Assembly (NCBI GenBank): GCA_038380435.1
Contig: JAWZYU010000034.1
Coordinates: 24,035,404-24,099,403 of the forward strand
Reading direction: 5' to 3'
Source: Ryuthela nishihirai
Taxonomy: Eukaryota > Arthropoda > Arachnida > Araneae > Heptathelidae
DNA: 64,000 nucleotides
Part shown: positions 57,401-64,000 of the stretch, piece after piece
How positions within the stretch are numbered: the stretch's first letter is position 1
Layout of the letters: each line of letters starts with the position of its first letter
The notes under the pieces: model-generated
Told to the model about the DNA's origin: nothing
What the model saw: only the letters and a program-made list of their open reading frames with translations
Database searches by the model: none
Translations under genes and position numbers: made by a program

Positions 57401-60400
57401 GCCCATCCCTGCAATGTAACAAACAGTTACTTTAAGAACTGAAGAAAATACAGAGAGGAAAAGGATACAAATATGTAGGGGCTAAAGATTCTAAACTTTA
57501 TATTCGCCAAAATGAAAGGTCAAGAATATTTAGAATTAAAAATGCTGATGATTTAAATTTATTAAATGGTCAATACTAGAAATTATTATATTCAAGTAAA
57601 CTTTAATGAGTAATAATATTACTAATCACATTTTTAGTTTATATACGGAGGCGCATTTCGATCTCAATACTAATATTTCAGATCATAGGAATAAAGTTCA
57701 CAAAATAGAGAATATTTATGAAAGATTATTATCATATATGGGTGAAGGATTAAAATTAATAATGGGCAATATAAAAAGTATGAGAAAAATATTTGACCAT
57801 TTTTACTCTATTTGAACCTGGTAAATTTTACCCCTGAAATAATAGTGCAAACCGGAATTTGGATAACTGATGATGAATTGCAGTTATATACGAGACCTGG
57901 TTATAAAATATATCATAAATGTCAAAATCAAATGAGATCTGGTGGGCCAATTACTTTTCTGAAACACTGCGTGGCATACATGAAGGGCTTGATGTCAACA
58001 AAACAAGAACGCCATTACTTAAGAGCCAACCCAATGTGAAGGATTTTTCAGCAAATATTTAAATGATAAAATCATTGAGGATGAAAGAGCCTTCAAATAA
58101 ACTGAAATCATTTTTTGTGTAAAGCGTTGTCGATCACCCACCTGCCACAAAGAGCTAATATCGGATATGTGGCTACCATCTTGATGATGAGGGCTCCTAC
58201 TCCAACCATGACGACGGGATCATCAGCGTTGTACATCTTCATGACGTTGTGGGCGACGCCGGAGCCGAAAGTCAGATATCCGAAGATTCCTGTGATGGAG
58301 TAAATGGCCAGCAAGAATCCCATCGCCAAGAAACTCGACTTGGTGAAGTTGCATAAATTTCTTTCTTTCATGCATGAGTAGATGGGAATCACAACCTCTT
58401 GGCTCTAGTGGATAAATGAAAGAAGAAAGATGGGAATCACAACCTCTTGGCTCTAGTGGATAAATGAAAGAAGAAAGATTGAAACGAAGTTGACGTTTGA
58501 AATTAATAGAACTGTTTACCTACGTTTTAAATAAATTTTGAGTAAAACTAAAGACGAGGAACTTTTGTGTTGTTTAAAATTTTAAATCCGTAACTCTTTA
58601 AATAGTAAGAGGATATTACTAAAAAACAGGATTTAGGTAGACTTCATTTTGATCTTAATGTATGATTATATATCTATGATATTTGAATTCCTTAACTTTT
58701 AAAATGTATACCCCATTTCGTTCCAATGTCAGTATCCGAGGACGGATTATGAACTAAAGAATTTCTACATTTTCACGAAGACATTTCATATTTACCGAGA
58801 TCTTTATGAAAATGTTTTGCAACTTAAGAGAGTTTCTTCCATTTTACATATTTTACGATAGGTTTACGAATTCCCTTTACAAATTTTTCATTAAAATTCA
58901 GGCTGAGAAATTCTGAAATGCATTTCATGTTTTCACTAAAGAAAACCTATGAACATCAGCTTTGAGTATGAAGAGTTTGCCGTTCATTAATCCGTGAGAC
59001 ATACCCTGTGCATTTTTTAAAAAATTCTTAGTAGGTGTCCTCAGGTTATGAGCTTGTACCGAAACGGAGAACCCAATGTTAAATAAATAAATAAATACCC
59101 CCTCAAGCAGCTGCTTGCCACAGAGGTCTGACAGGAGCCTGTCAGTTTATATGCCAAAGTAGAAGATCTGAGAGGATGGCAGGACCTCAGCAGAAAAACA
59201 ACACATACAACCATGCCTTATCCGGGGCTCGAACCCAGGTCCCTTAGATCAGTAGCCAAGCGCGCTAACCACTCGGCCATGGTTGTTTTATCTTAGAGCG
59301 GCACTTTTTTTTTGCACACGGCGGACTAAATTACCAGGTCACAAGGCCATACACAACTATAAGGAGACTGATGGAAATCTCCCGTCAAGACCACCTAGTG
59401 CTTACCTAAGCACGGGTGCATGGCCATACACAACTATTAGGAGGCTGATGGAAATCTCCCGTCACGACCCCCTAGTGCTTACCTAAGCACGGGTGCATGG
59501 CCATACACAACTATTAGGAGACTGATGGGAATCTCCCGTCACGACCCCCTAGTGCTTACCTAAGCACGGGTGCATGGCAATACACAACTATTAGGAGACT
59601 GATAGAAACCTTTCTTCAAGACCCCTTTGCGCTTTCTTAAGCACGGATGCATGGCCGACAATTCCATCAGACGGAGGCCTTTCGAAACCCTTCGATGTCT
59701 CCCTCTTTCACCGAGGGCAGAACGGGGTTTAGTAGGCAGAATTCACCATCCAAGAAAAGTTGAGACTCTAATCTGGTAATTGCAGATTAGGAACCTGGCG
59801 CGCTATTAGGCTGTGCCAATATCCCTCCCCCCCATACACACTTCACGTTAGGAGTATGACATGACTACCCCTGAGGCCTTCTCCTTTTTCGCTAAAAAGA
59901 GAAAAAAACAATTTTAATTGCAATTAATTTCTCTTCGTTTCCTTCTAATTATGCATACATTGTAAAAGAAAAGAACTCCAAAGAGAATAAAAAAATTAAC
60001 TTCAAAGTGGAAAACGGAAAATAGGAAATGGATTTTGAATTCAAAGAAAAATGATTCTTGGTTCCAATGATGGCATCGACTAATTTTCTGTAAACCTGGA
60101 TTTTCTGGTGATGACATCACAATGTCGATAGCTACATTTTAAGAGGGGACGGGGGGGGAGGAAAATGCACTTCACGTTCTTTCTCGTCTCGAGCGGAAAT
60201 GCCTCTTGCATTTTAATGGCATTGCCAGATCTGAGAAGTAATTGCCTCCTCAACTTTCGTGGATCAGATTCTTCCATTTTGGAGTTATGAGTGCACAATG
60301 AGAAAGAGAATTTTTTTATGCAAAGCTTAATTTGGTTAGCCTTTTTCACCAGGGTTGGGTTGTTTACCTCTGAGCGGCACTCTTTTGCACACCATGGGCT

Positions 60401-62301
60401 AAATGGCCAGGTCTCATGGACCCCGAAGGCTCAGAGAAGGTTGGGGGAGGGGACCCACTGGAACAGCTGTTGGGAGACAGATGGTAGCCTCCCGTCCAGG
60501 CCATCCAGCGTGTTCTTTAACGTTGGATTGTTTTACCTCTGAGTGGCACTTTTTTGCACACCATGGGCTAAATGGCCAGGTCTCATGGACCCCGAAGGCT
60601 CAGAGAAGGTTGGGGGAGGGGACCCACTGGAACAGCTGTTGGGAGACAGATGGTAGCCTCCCGTCCAGGCCATCCAGCGTGTTCTTTAACGTTGGATTGT
60701 TTTACCTCTGAGAGGCACTCTTTTGCACACCATGGGCTAAATGGCCAGGTCTCATGGACCCCGAAGGCTCAGAGAAGGTTGGGGGAGGGGACCCACTGGA
60801 ACAGCTGTTGGGAGACAGATGGTAGCCTCCCGTCCAGGCCATCCAGCGTGTTCTTTAACGTTGGATTGTTTTACCTCTGAGAGGCACTCTTTTGCACACC
60901 ATGGGCTAAATGGCCAGGTCTCATGGACCCCGAAGGCTCAGAGAAGGTTGGGGGAGGGGACCCACTGGAACAGCTGTTGGGAGACAGATGATAGCCTCCC
61001 GTCCAGGCCATCCAGCGTGTTCTTTAACGTTGGATTGTTTTACCTCTGAGCGGCACTTTTTTGCACACCATGGGCTAAATGGCCAGGTCACATGGACCCC
61101 GAAGGCTCAGAGAAGGTTGGGGGAGGGGACCCACTGGAACAGCTGTTGGGAGACAGATGGTAGCCTCCCGTCAAGGCCATCCAGCGTATTCTTTAGCGTG
61201 CACACGGGGCCACGGCTTAACGTACCATCCGACGGACGGCGGACTTTCCAAGCCAATCGGTATCCCCTACTGACCGTGGGCAGGGCGGGGAATTTTGCGG
61301 AGATAAATCTCAACGTTGACCCAGCTGGGACTCGAACCTGGGAACTACAGATTACGAGCCTGGCGCGCTACCGACTGAGCCACCCTCGCCCCCTTTTTCA
61401 CCAGGATTCTTTACAAATTAAATATTTATGCATTCTATTTATAGATAACAAATAAAGGCTAAAGATGCGAAAGATCGGGAAAAAGTTTGGACACTAAGAA
61501 TAGCTCATGATCCATAAATGATGACTGAGGAGTTATTATCTGCATTATATTGATTTAAAAACATATTTTGTCCCAATTACTTCTGATACCTAGAAAGAGC
61601 TTAATAGTGTAAAGTCGGTTTTCGACATTTGGGCTCGGGGAAGAGTCGATAAGAGCTAAGAATAAGACTCGATTCCCAATTGCTGAAATATTCCACCAAG
61701 AACAGGAAAGGTGAAAATGATATTCCGCAGGGAACAAAATTTTATACAGTATTTTTCTAAATCCATTTTTCGTGTCGGGCATATATTATGCGACAAAAAT
61801 AAAACTATGCAAAGACACCTGTTTTGCGTTTGAAAGCAGGTAGACAAGAGAGAGGATTTTCGGGAGTTGGGGGACTCTCTGGGTACAGTCGCTCAAAAAA
61901 TATCCGAAAACTATGGTTGATTGCAGAATTCAGAAAAAATATCTGGCAACGATTTTTTTAGAAATTAGTGATCTGGCAACTTTCGTGTCACGTGACACTA
62001 ATCTCACTAATTTATAAAAAAAATCGTTGCCAGATATTTTTTCTGAATTCTGCACTCAACCATATTGTTCGGATATTATTTGAGCGACTGTACATCAGTG
62101 AATTAATGAATAAAGAATACGAAAACTATTATGTAACAAATTCAAAAATAGGGCTCATAGTGTTAATGAGTTAGTCAGAAATTTGTGTTTGTTGGCAAAT
62201 CAATCCTCTGATCAATTAATTGCAAGAATTGGGAGTGACTTACCTGATAGCCAAGGCACAAAACTGGGATCACAGCAAACATTTCAACCATGTCATCTGG
62301 A
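42273..62301 (-). CDS. SLC38-type sodium-coupled amino acid transporter, C-terminal half (four exons, 5' part beyond window)
   Basis: Joining 62244-62301, 58142-58404, 51731-51930 and 42273-42454 on the minus strand gives about 233 residues in one open frame. All junctions are GT-AG with matching phases. The protein is the C-terminal half of a multi-pass amino acid/auxin permease family member. Family hallmarks are LCLGYQ before the first junction, IPIYSCMKERN, TGIFGYLTFG, TYPILALCGRDAM across a junction, and VYPGVCLLR across the last. About six hydrophobic segments are visible. SLC38 proteins move neutral amino acids such as glutamine across plasma or lysosomal membranes with sodium. The exact orthologue (A7/A8/A9-like) is undecided. 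The start and first transmembrane helices lie upstream of 62.3 kb. Confidence 0.85.
42455..43140 (-). other. Intron sequence, no feature recognised
   Basis: AT-rich part of the 9.3-kb last intron of the SLC38-like gene. Confidence 0.4.
43140..43245 (+). mobile_element. RTE-like LINE 3'-end fragment
   Basis: About 100 bp matching the end of the RT C-terminal region (gtagctcaggacagaaatgt, then ggagaa and aaattacacagtct), plus orientation. Confidence 0.6.
43250..43755 (-). other. Intron sequence, no feature recognised
   Basis: Unique sequence between a LINE fragment and LINE copy 9. Confidence 0.35.
43775..44940 (-). mobile_element. RTE-like LINE copy 9, 5'-truncated, RT intact around YADD
   Basis: The minus frame 44803-43925 (292 codons) is open from the RT palm to the C-terminal region: SGVRQGCILSPFLFSLVIDY, LDYADDLALLANDVDEMNSF, INREKTKVMKIGQ, FNYLGSYV, SRVSYGSETWTLCKQ, RERLRWFGHVARMDNYRLAN and KKGRPRMLWADNVK. 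The 3' end has the trinucleotide tail (plus strand catcctcatcctcatcctc at 43789). Upstream of 44803 a frameshift separates the FKKAFDSVDR block, and the copy stops at about 44940. It is the best-preserved RT in the window. It lies antisense-free, in the same orientation as the host gene intron. Confidence 0.9.
44941..45174 (-). other. Spacer between LINE copy and satellite
   Basis: AT-rich with a G run at 45107-45118. No gene. Confidence 0.35.
45175..51568. repeat. 68-bp satellite, about 94 copies, inside SLC38-like intron
   Basis: The unit reads ctctgtgtacctttgaattg, tgggatttattatgttactc, tcatcacgtgactctttcgc and cctcctca (68 bp). The span of 6394 bp equals 94 units. Length is nearly constant, with only rare single-base indels (near 45289 and 46743). 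Most units contain TCACGTGA. The first two units at the left have TCACATGA. Variant markers (acactg, gattcgttatg-type changes) show higher-order blocks of 18 units. The right edge is 162 bp from the donor of the exon at 51731-51930. Open frames of 60-100 codons inside are repeat-derived. Confidence 0.96.
47020..49450. repeat. Higher-order repeat of the 68-bp satellite, 1224-bp block in two copies
   Basis: Rare variants recur at exactly 1224 bp (18 units): tgtgtgattt near 47020 and 48244, cacactgtg at 47067 and 48291, a ttgttatg trio, ccacactc, and cacgctgtgtaccttttaat near 47883 and 49107. A second series, atgtgactctcatcacg, recurs at 49479, 50023 and 50431 (8 and 6 units apart). Confidence 0.85.
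51731..51930 (-). CDS. SLC38-like gene, penultimate coding exon
   Basis: Minus-strand acceptor tttcctag at 51938-51931 and donor cag|gtgagt with the last exon base at 51731. Encodes the loop DAMGGLYGELKG and two transmembrane helices (CVLASLWFGTSLLLAVCTSN and IGVVIKLLGSVASINIFVYP). Phase 2 in, phase 1 out, matching both neighbours. Confidence 0.85.
51931..53395 (-). other. Intron sequence, AT-rich
   Basis: Part of the 6.2-kb intron. Between 52610 and 52870 a loose 45-bp motif (ttttagagactttttgtttt, then aaatgcaaaa words) recurs four or five times with much decay. No gene. Confidence 0.45.
54785..56683 (+). pseudogene. hAT transposase pseudogene (BED zinc finger, ZBED/SPIN-DOC-like)
   Basis: Starts at ATG 54785 (MSEQQKSITDKK), then a frameshift into 54826-55158, which carries a BED-type finger: WEDDFAFF, CLIC, LKRHHESNHE. 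After stops near 55158 and 55260, pieces follow in several frames (ESTDIQDIPQLAIFVRYVTS at about 55470). The C-terminal dimerisation block sits at 56440-56680 (KQIPEEKYPNLQKTGFRLFS, FGTTYCCESFFSVTKFVKSK, LTDSHLTELLRTALTSYQP). At least six disabling changes. The family resembles domesticated vertebrate and arthropod genes of the ZBED5/GTF2IRD2 type, but this copy is a pseudogene. Confidence 0.82.
56628..57190. repeat. 43-bp tandem repeat, 13 copies, seeded from transposase 3' codons
   Basis: Units run gccacctcactgagcttctt then agaacagctttgacatccta (43 bp). The first copy is the coding sequence for the transposase C-terminus and stop. Copies alternate in a three-unit order (ctcactgagc, ctcaatgagc, ctaaatgatc), giving a 129-bp higher-order period repeated four times. 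Confidence 0.9.
58142..58404 (-). CDS. SLC38-like gene, third exon from the 3' end
   Basis: Minus-strand acceptor tccactag just above 58404, donor cag|gtgggt with last exon base 58142. Encodes SQEVVIPIYSCMKER, then two transmembrane helices (FLAMGFLLAIYSITGIFGYL; VVMVGVGALIIKMVATYPIL). The frame runs on from LCLGYQ of the upstream exon without a shift. Confidence 0.85.
58383..58480. repeat. 52-bp direct duplication across the exon acceptor
   Basis: The words gatgggaatcacaacctctt and ggctctagtggataaatgaa occur twice, at 58381 and 58430. The acceptor side of the exon is therefore duplicated, and the intron holds a second copy of the 3' splice site plus the first exon codons about 50 bp upstream on the minus strand. 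Confidence 0.85.
58485..59100 (-). other. Intron sequence with a foldback-arm remnant
   Basis: Positions 58580-58700 resemble one arm of the AT-rich foldback family (gtaactctttaaatagtaag, then aggatttaggtagacttcat). An ATAA tetranucleotide run lies at 59080-59095. No gene. Confidence 0.45.
59103..59283 (-). mobile_element. tRNA-derived SINE, second family, copy 2
   Basis: The minus-strand head reads accatggccgagtggttagc, then gcgcttggct and ggttcgagcccc: an A box and B box of the tRNA-Ser/Leu style. The body matches 3943-4115. Better preserved than that copy. The intervening part does not fold into a functional tRNA. Confidence 0.78.
59284..59815 (-). mobile_element. SINE-A copy with internal 77-bp expansion
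   Basis: 3' end gttttatcttagagcggcac at 59284. The body contains four 77-bp units (59345-59652), then continues through cagacggaggcctttcg and ccgagggcagaacgggg to a decayed head (gcgcgctattaggctg) at 59795. Confidence 0.75.
59345..59652. repeat. 77-bp tandem repeat, four copies, SINE-A-derived
   Basis: Units start with ggccatacacaactat at 59345, 59422 and 59499 and ggcaatacac at 59576. Each covers the SINE-A segment around ttaggagactgatgg and ctcccgtcaagac. The last copy is more diverged. Confidence 0.88.
59816..60345 (-). other. Intron sequence, no feature recognised
   Basis: Unique AT-rich DNA with a G run near 60148. No gene supported. Confidence 0.4.
60353..61028. repeat. 169-bp tandem repeat, four units, SINE-A 3' half
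   Basis: Unit starts at 60353, 60522, 60691 and 60860, with the fifth repeat entering the full SINE at 61029. Copies are almost identical. Each ends at gtgttctttaacg and restarts at ttggattgttttacctct. The 102-codon frames shared by the units are repeat artefacts. Confidence 0.93.
60353..61390 (-). mobile_element. SINE-A: one full copy plus four tandem 3'-half copies
   Basis: Full-length SINE-A lies at 61029-61390 (362 bp), from gttttacctctgagcggcac to the tRNA-like head (B box ggactcgaacctgg, A-box side gcgcgctaccgactgagcc). This is the best reference copy in the window. Four further copies of only its 3' 169 bp stand directly in front (60353-61028). Confidence 0.92.
61400..61883 (-). other. 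Intron sequence, no feature recognised
   Basis: AT-rich unique DNA between the SINE array and the MITE. Confidence 0.35.
61886..62090. mobile_element. Foldback MITE with TA target duplication (Tc1/mariner type)
   Basis: A 205-bp near-perfect palindrome with ends CAGTCGCTCAAAAAATATCC and its complement, flanked by TA at 61884-61885 and 62091-62092. The arms share gcagaattcagaaaaaatat and ctggcaacgattttttt. The centre is gtgtcacgtgacac. TA duplication and the CAGT terminus fit a non-autonomous Tc1/mariner element. It lies 153 bp from the SLC38-like exon at 62244. Confidence 0.88.
62244..62301 (-). CDS. SLC38-like gene, most upstream exon in the window (58 nt)
   Basis: Minus-strand acceptor ctctttcag at 62310-62302 and donor cag|gtaagt at 62244/62243. 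Encodes PDDMVEMFAVIPVLCLGYQ after one base of a split codon, so the preceding exon (outside the window) must end in phase 2. The residues match the SLC38 helix that ends in a CFGFQ-like motif. Confidence 0.75.
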
Positions 62302-62304
62302 CTG

Positions 62305-62695
62305 AAAGAGAAAATAGATAATCCTTAATAACAGCTTTAAAATGTTTGTTATTGCTGAACACAGTGCATTGCATACTGTGCCATTGCACTATCGCGGGGT
62401 AAGTCAAACCTTTCGAATGTGTGCTCAGAATCCTCTACCGTTGATATTACAGGAAAAATTGGATTCCGCAGTCTACCCTCATCCCCAAAAAAATGCGTAA
62501 ATTTTTTGTTGTTATTGAAATATCATTATTGCACTTTATAAAATACTAAAAAATGATGGAAAGAGGCAATTAACTAGTCATTATTTGTCTCCATGCTACT
62601 ATTTTCTCTCACTTCTGCTGTTTTCATTACATCTCAGCTGTAGTGCACACGGAATTGTCAGCCTAAAAATTCGTCATTGAGCATAAGTGCAATTT
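62305..62695 (-). other. Intron of SLC38-like gene, no feature recognised
   Basis: AT-rich DNA without coding signal. Earlier exons of the gene must lie further right than the window or in parts I cannot recognise. Confidence 0.35.
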
Positions 62696-62697
62696 GA

Positions 62698-62925
62698 TTC
62701 TCCTACATAAGAAACGATCTCTGCAAAACTCCCCGCTCTGCCCTCTTGTGTCAGTAGGGGACACTGATTGTCTTGGGAAGGACGCCGTCCGTTGCATGGC
62801 ACATGAAGCCGTGGTTCCGTGTCAAGGACAGCCATACCCTGTACCAGTGTCCTTGCTACCTGGCCATTCATCACATTGTGTGCAAAAAAAGTGCAGCTAG
62901 CAGGTCAGACAACTCAACCCACTCC
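62698..62925 (+). mobile_element. SINE-A copy, internally deleted
   Basis: Starts inside the body (ctctgcaaaactccccgctc), passes gtcagtaggggacactgatt and gccgtggttccgtg, then jumps to the 3' end (cctggccattcatcacattg, gtgcagctagcaggtcag). Confidence 0.7.
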
Positions 62926-63224
62926 TTCTGTGTACGGATATTTCATTTGATTTTTTGGTTAAATTGGTAAATCAGAAGCATCCAGAGCGAAAAGGAATTT
63001 TTCATTTATCTCTGAAAACATAAACGTTGAATATCTCCAGAGAGGCAGACGACAACCAAGATCTCATCTTTGAAAACGAGGTAAAAAGAAAATCAGATTT
63101 TTAAGTACACTTAAACTTTTTTTTAAGTCTTTATCGGTCAAAAAATGATTTCCGCCAGGCATTCCAGGTTGATAGTTGTTATTTCCGTTTTACCTTTAAC
63201 ACCATAAAAGATGGCGGTTATCGG

Positions 63225-63485
63225 AAGCGAGCCAGGGTTGTCATCTGAAGTTCTCAGGTTCGAGTCCCAGTTTATCTCGCTGCCCATTCCTGTTCTCGGT
63301 GAGAAAAGAGACACCGTTGAGCTTGGAGAGCACGCCGTCCGTCTAAAGAACGTTAAGCCGTGATCCGTGTGTAGGAGAGCTATACCCTGTGCACGTTGAA
63401 GAACACGCTGGATGACCTTGACGGGAGTGTAGCATCTGTCTCCTGACACCTATACGGTGGACCCCTTTTCCTAACCTTTCCGATT
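63225..63485 (+). mobile_element. SINE-A copy
   Basis: B box aggttcgagtcccag at 63256, body gagacaccgttgagcttgg, gcacgttgaagaacacgctg and catctgtctcctgacacc, cut at ccccttttcctaacctttc before the usual 3' end. Confidence 0.75.
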
Positions 63486-63670
63486 TCAGTCATTATTTGC
63501 CGATTGCGAGCTACCCTGAGCCAACTCCTGCCCTAGTGGCAGCATGGAAACGATTTTGCCTAGCAAAGCAAAAAGGGCAAAAGATACTTTTGCTTTTTCT
63601 CTCCAAATGTGTGTTCAACTCAACTGGGTTTGAATCCAGAGAGAGTTATGTTTTTTTCTGCTGATGGTGT
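63486..63670. other. Spacer
   Basis: No feature recognised. Confidence 0.3.
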
Positions 63671-63671
63671 G

Positions 63672-63900
63672 CAGGCTGGCTCAGCTGATAGCGCGCCATG
63701 CTCATCATCTGCAGTTTCCAGGTTCGAGTCCCAACTACGTCTGCGTTGAGCTTTATACTTCCCCCCCCCCCCCGCCCATCTTTCCTCGATCAGGCTGCTA
63801 TGTTACGCTGTGATCCCAAGTGTACAAAAGCCATATCTTGTCCACGTTAAGAACACGCTGGATTCTCCTTGACGATCCAGCGTGTTCTTTAACGGAGGAT
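63672..63900 (+). mobile_element. SINE-A head ending in an inverted junction
   Basis: tRNA-like head ggctggctcagctgatagcg, B box aggttcgagtccc at 63719, a C run at 63761-63773, then the body up to cgttaagaacacgctggat. The sequence then turns back on itself at 63864-63874. Confidence 0.78.
63845..63894. repeat. Inverted repeat at SINE-A breakpoint
   Basis: Arms 63845-63863 (cgttaagaacacgctggat) and 63875-63894 (its complement with one extra T), 11-bp loop. A strong hairpin. Confidence 0.9.
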
Positions 63901-64000
63901 CATCAAGGCGATCAGGTTAATTCCATCTCTCACCATATCCAACCCAAATCAATCTCATAACAACTGCCCATTGGGTCTGCTACCAAATTCTGATACATTG

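Larger units (their letters stand above)
54407..57411 (+). mobile_element. hAT-type DNA transposon with 8-bp target duplication
   Basis: The left end caaaggtgtgcaaactgcgg and the reverse complement of the right end cagggatgggcaag form typical hAT terminal inverted repeats. Flanking 8-mers caatataa (54399-54406) and caatgtaa (57412-57419) match at 7 of 8 positions. The element is 3005 bp and contains a decayed BED-finger transposase and a 43-bp tandem array near its right end. Confidence 0.85.
53400..58085 (+). mobile_element. Second LINE (two-ORF type), disrupted by a hAT insertion
   Basis: Left part 53400-54406 holds an ORF1-like protein starting at ATG 53555: a Cys motif (SCIQCKKRNS, then WKCNKCET), a coiled-coil stretch around 53830-54100 (EQMNTLRKDLK, LKELQHQNEKLSAENKMM), and a C-terminal block (IIVQLNSRKMKDNWMKCWKA, RIFINEHLTQYN). 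After the hAT element the frame resumes at 57420 with KKIQRGKGYKYVGAKDSKLY and FRIKNADDLNLLNG. An ORF2 start follows (57606-58040; IWITDDELQLYTRPGY), which looks like a LINE endonuclease N-terminus. The copy is then cut at about 58085. The ORF1 type resembles CR1/Jockey-like LINEs, which is an inference. Several stops show it is dead. Confidence 0.8.

Noticed and set aside
59215..59283. tRNA-Ser/Leu gene on the minus strand
   Set aside because: Promoter boxes only. The matching element at 3943-4115 shows that it is the head of a second SINE family.
61315..61385. tRNA gene on the minus strand
   Set aside because: A and B boxes are present but the region is the head of a SINE. It continues into the SINE body and no acceptor stem closes.
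60403..61455. Repeated 102-181-codon plus-strand frames
   Set aside because: They lie entirely within tandem SINE-A copies on the antisense strand.

Overview
This is eukaryotic DNA, almost certainly arthropod. My best guess is a chelicerate such as a spider, but that is an inference from overall look and not from a species-specific marker. It is AT-rich, with small exons, GT-AG introns, many decayed non-LTR retrotransposons, tRNA-derived SINEs and very long tandem repeats. No prokaryotic operon, CRISPR array, rRNA or genuine tRNA gene was seen. Two host genes can be supported from splice signals and reading-frame continuity, and they converge tail to tail.

Gene 1 (+ strand, about 6.95-21.18 kb) is assembled here from exons far too short to stand out as open frames. 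It has a TATA box (6948), a tiny 5'UTR exon, six coding exons (8161-21133), consistent splice phases, a stop codon and an AATAAA signal at 21174. It encodes an intact 148-residue protein with a signal peptide and eight cysteines after it. I do not recognise the family. Its introns hold SINEs, a mariner relic, an RTE-like LINE and an AT-rich foldback element.

Gene 2 (- strand, 42273 to beyond 62301, 5' part outside the window) is the C-terminal half of an SLC38-type amino acid transporter in four exons (62244-62301, 58142-58404, 51731-51930, 42273-42454), with phases matching at every junction. Its three visible introns are swollen by a LINE copy plus a 94-copy satellite of 68 bp (45175-51568), by a hAT transposon nested inside a second LINE (53.4-58.1 kb), and by SINE-derived tandem arrays (59.3-61.4 kb).

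Between the two genes (about 21.2-41.5 kb) lies a repeat desert: a 31-bp satellite, a 50-bp triplication, Tc1/mariner relics, a 5-kb minisatellite of 28/29 bp with a 1245-bp higher-order repeat, a SINE whose body has expanded to 17 x 53 bp, a 45-bp repeat open in several frames, and an RTE-like LINE copy with a 430-codon endonuclease frame.

The main themes are that one SINE family repeatedly seeds new tandem arrays from the same internal segment, and that the large intronic satellite carries a TCACGTGA E-box in nearly every unit, next to an exon of an amino acid transporter gene. All coordinates come from reading the sequence by eye. TE boundaries are good to about 10-30 bp unless a target-site duplication is given.
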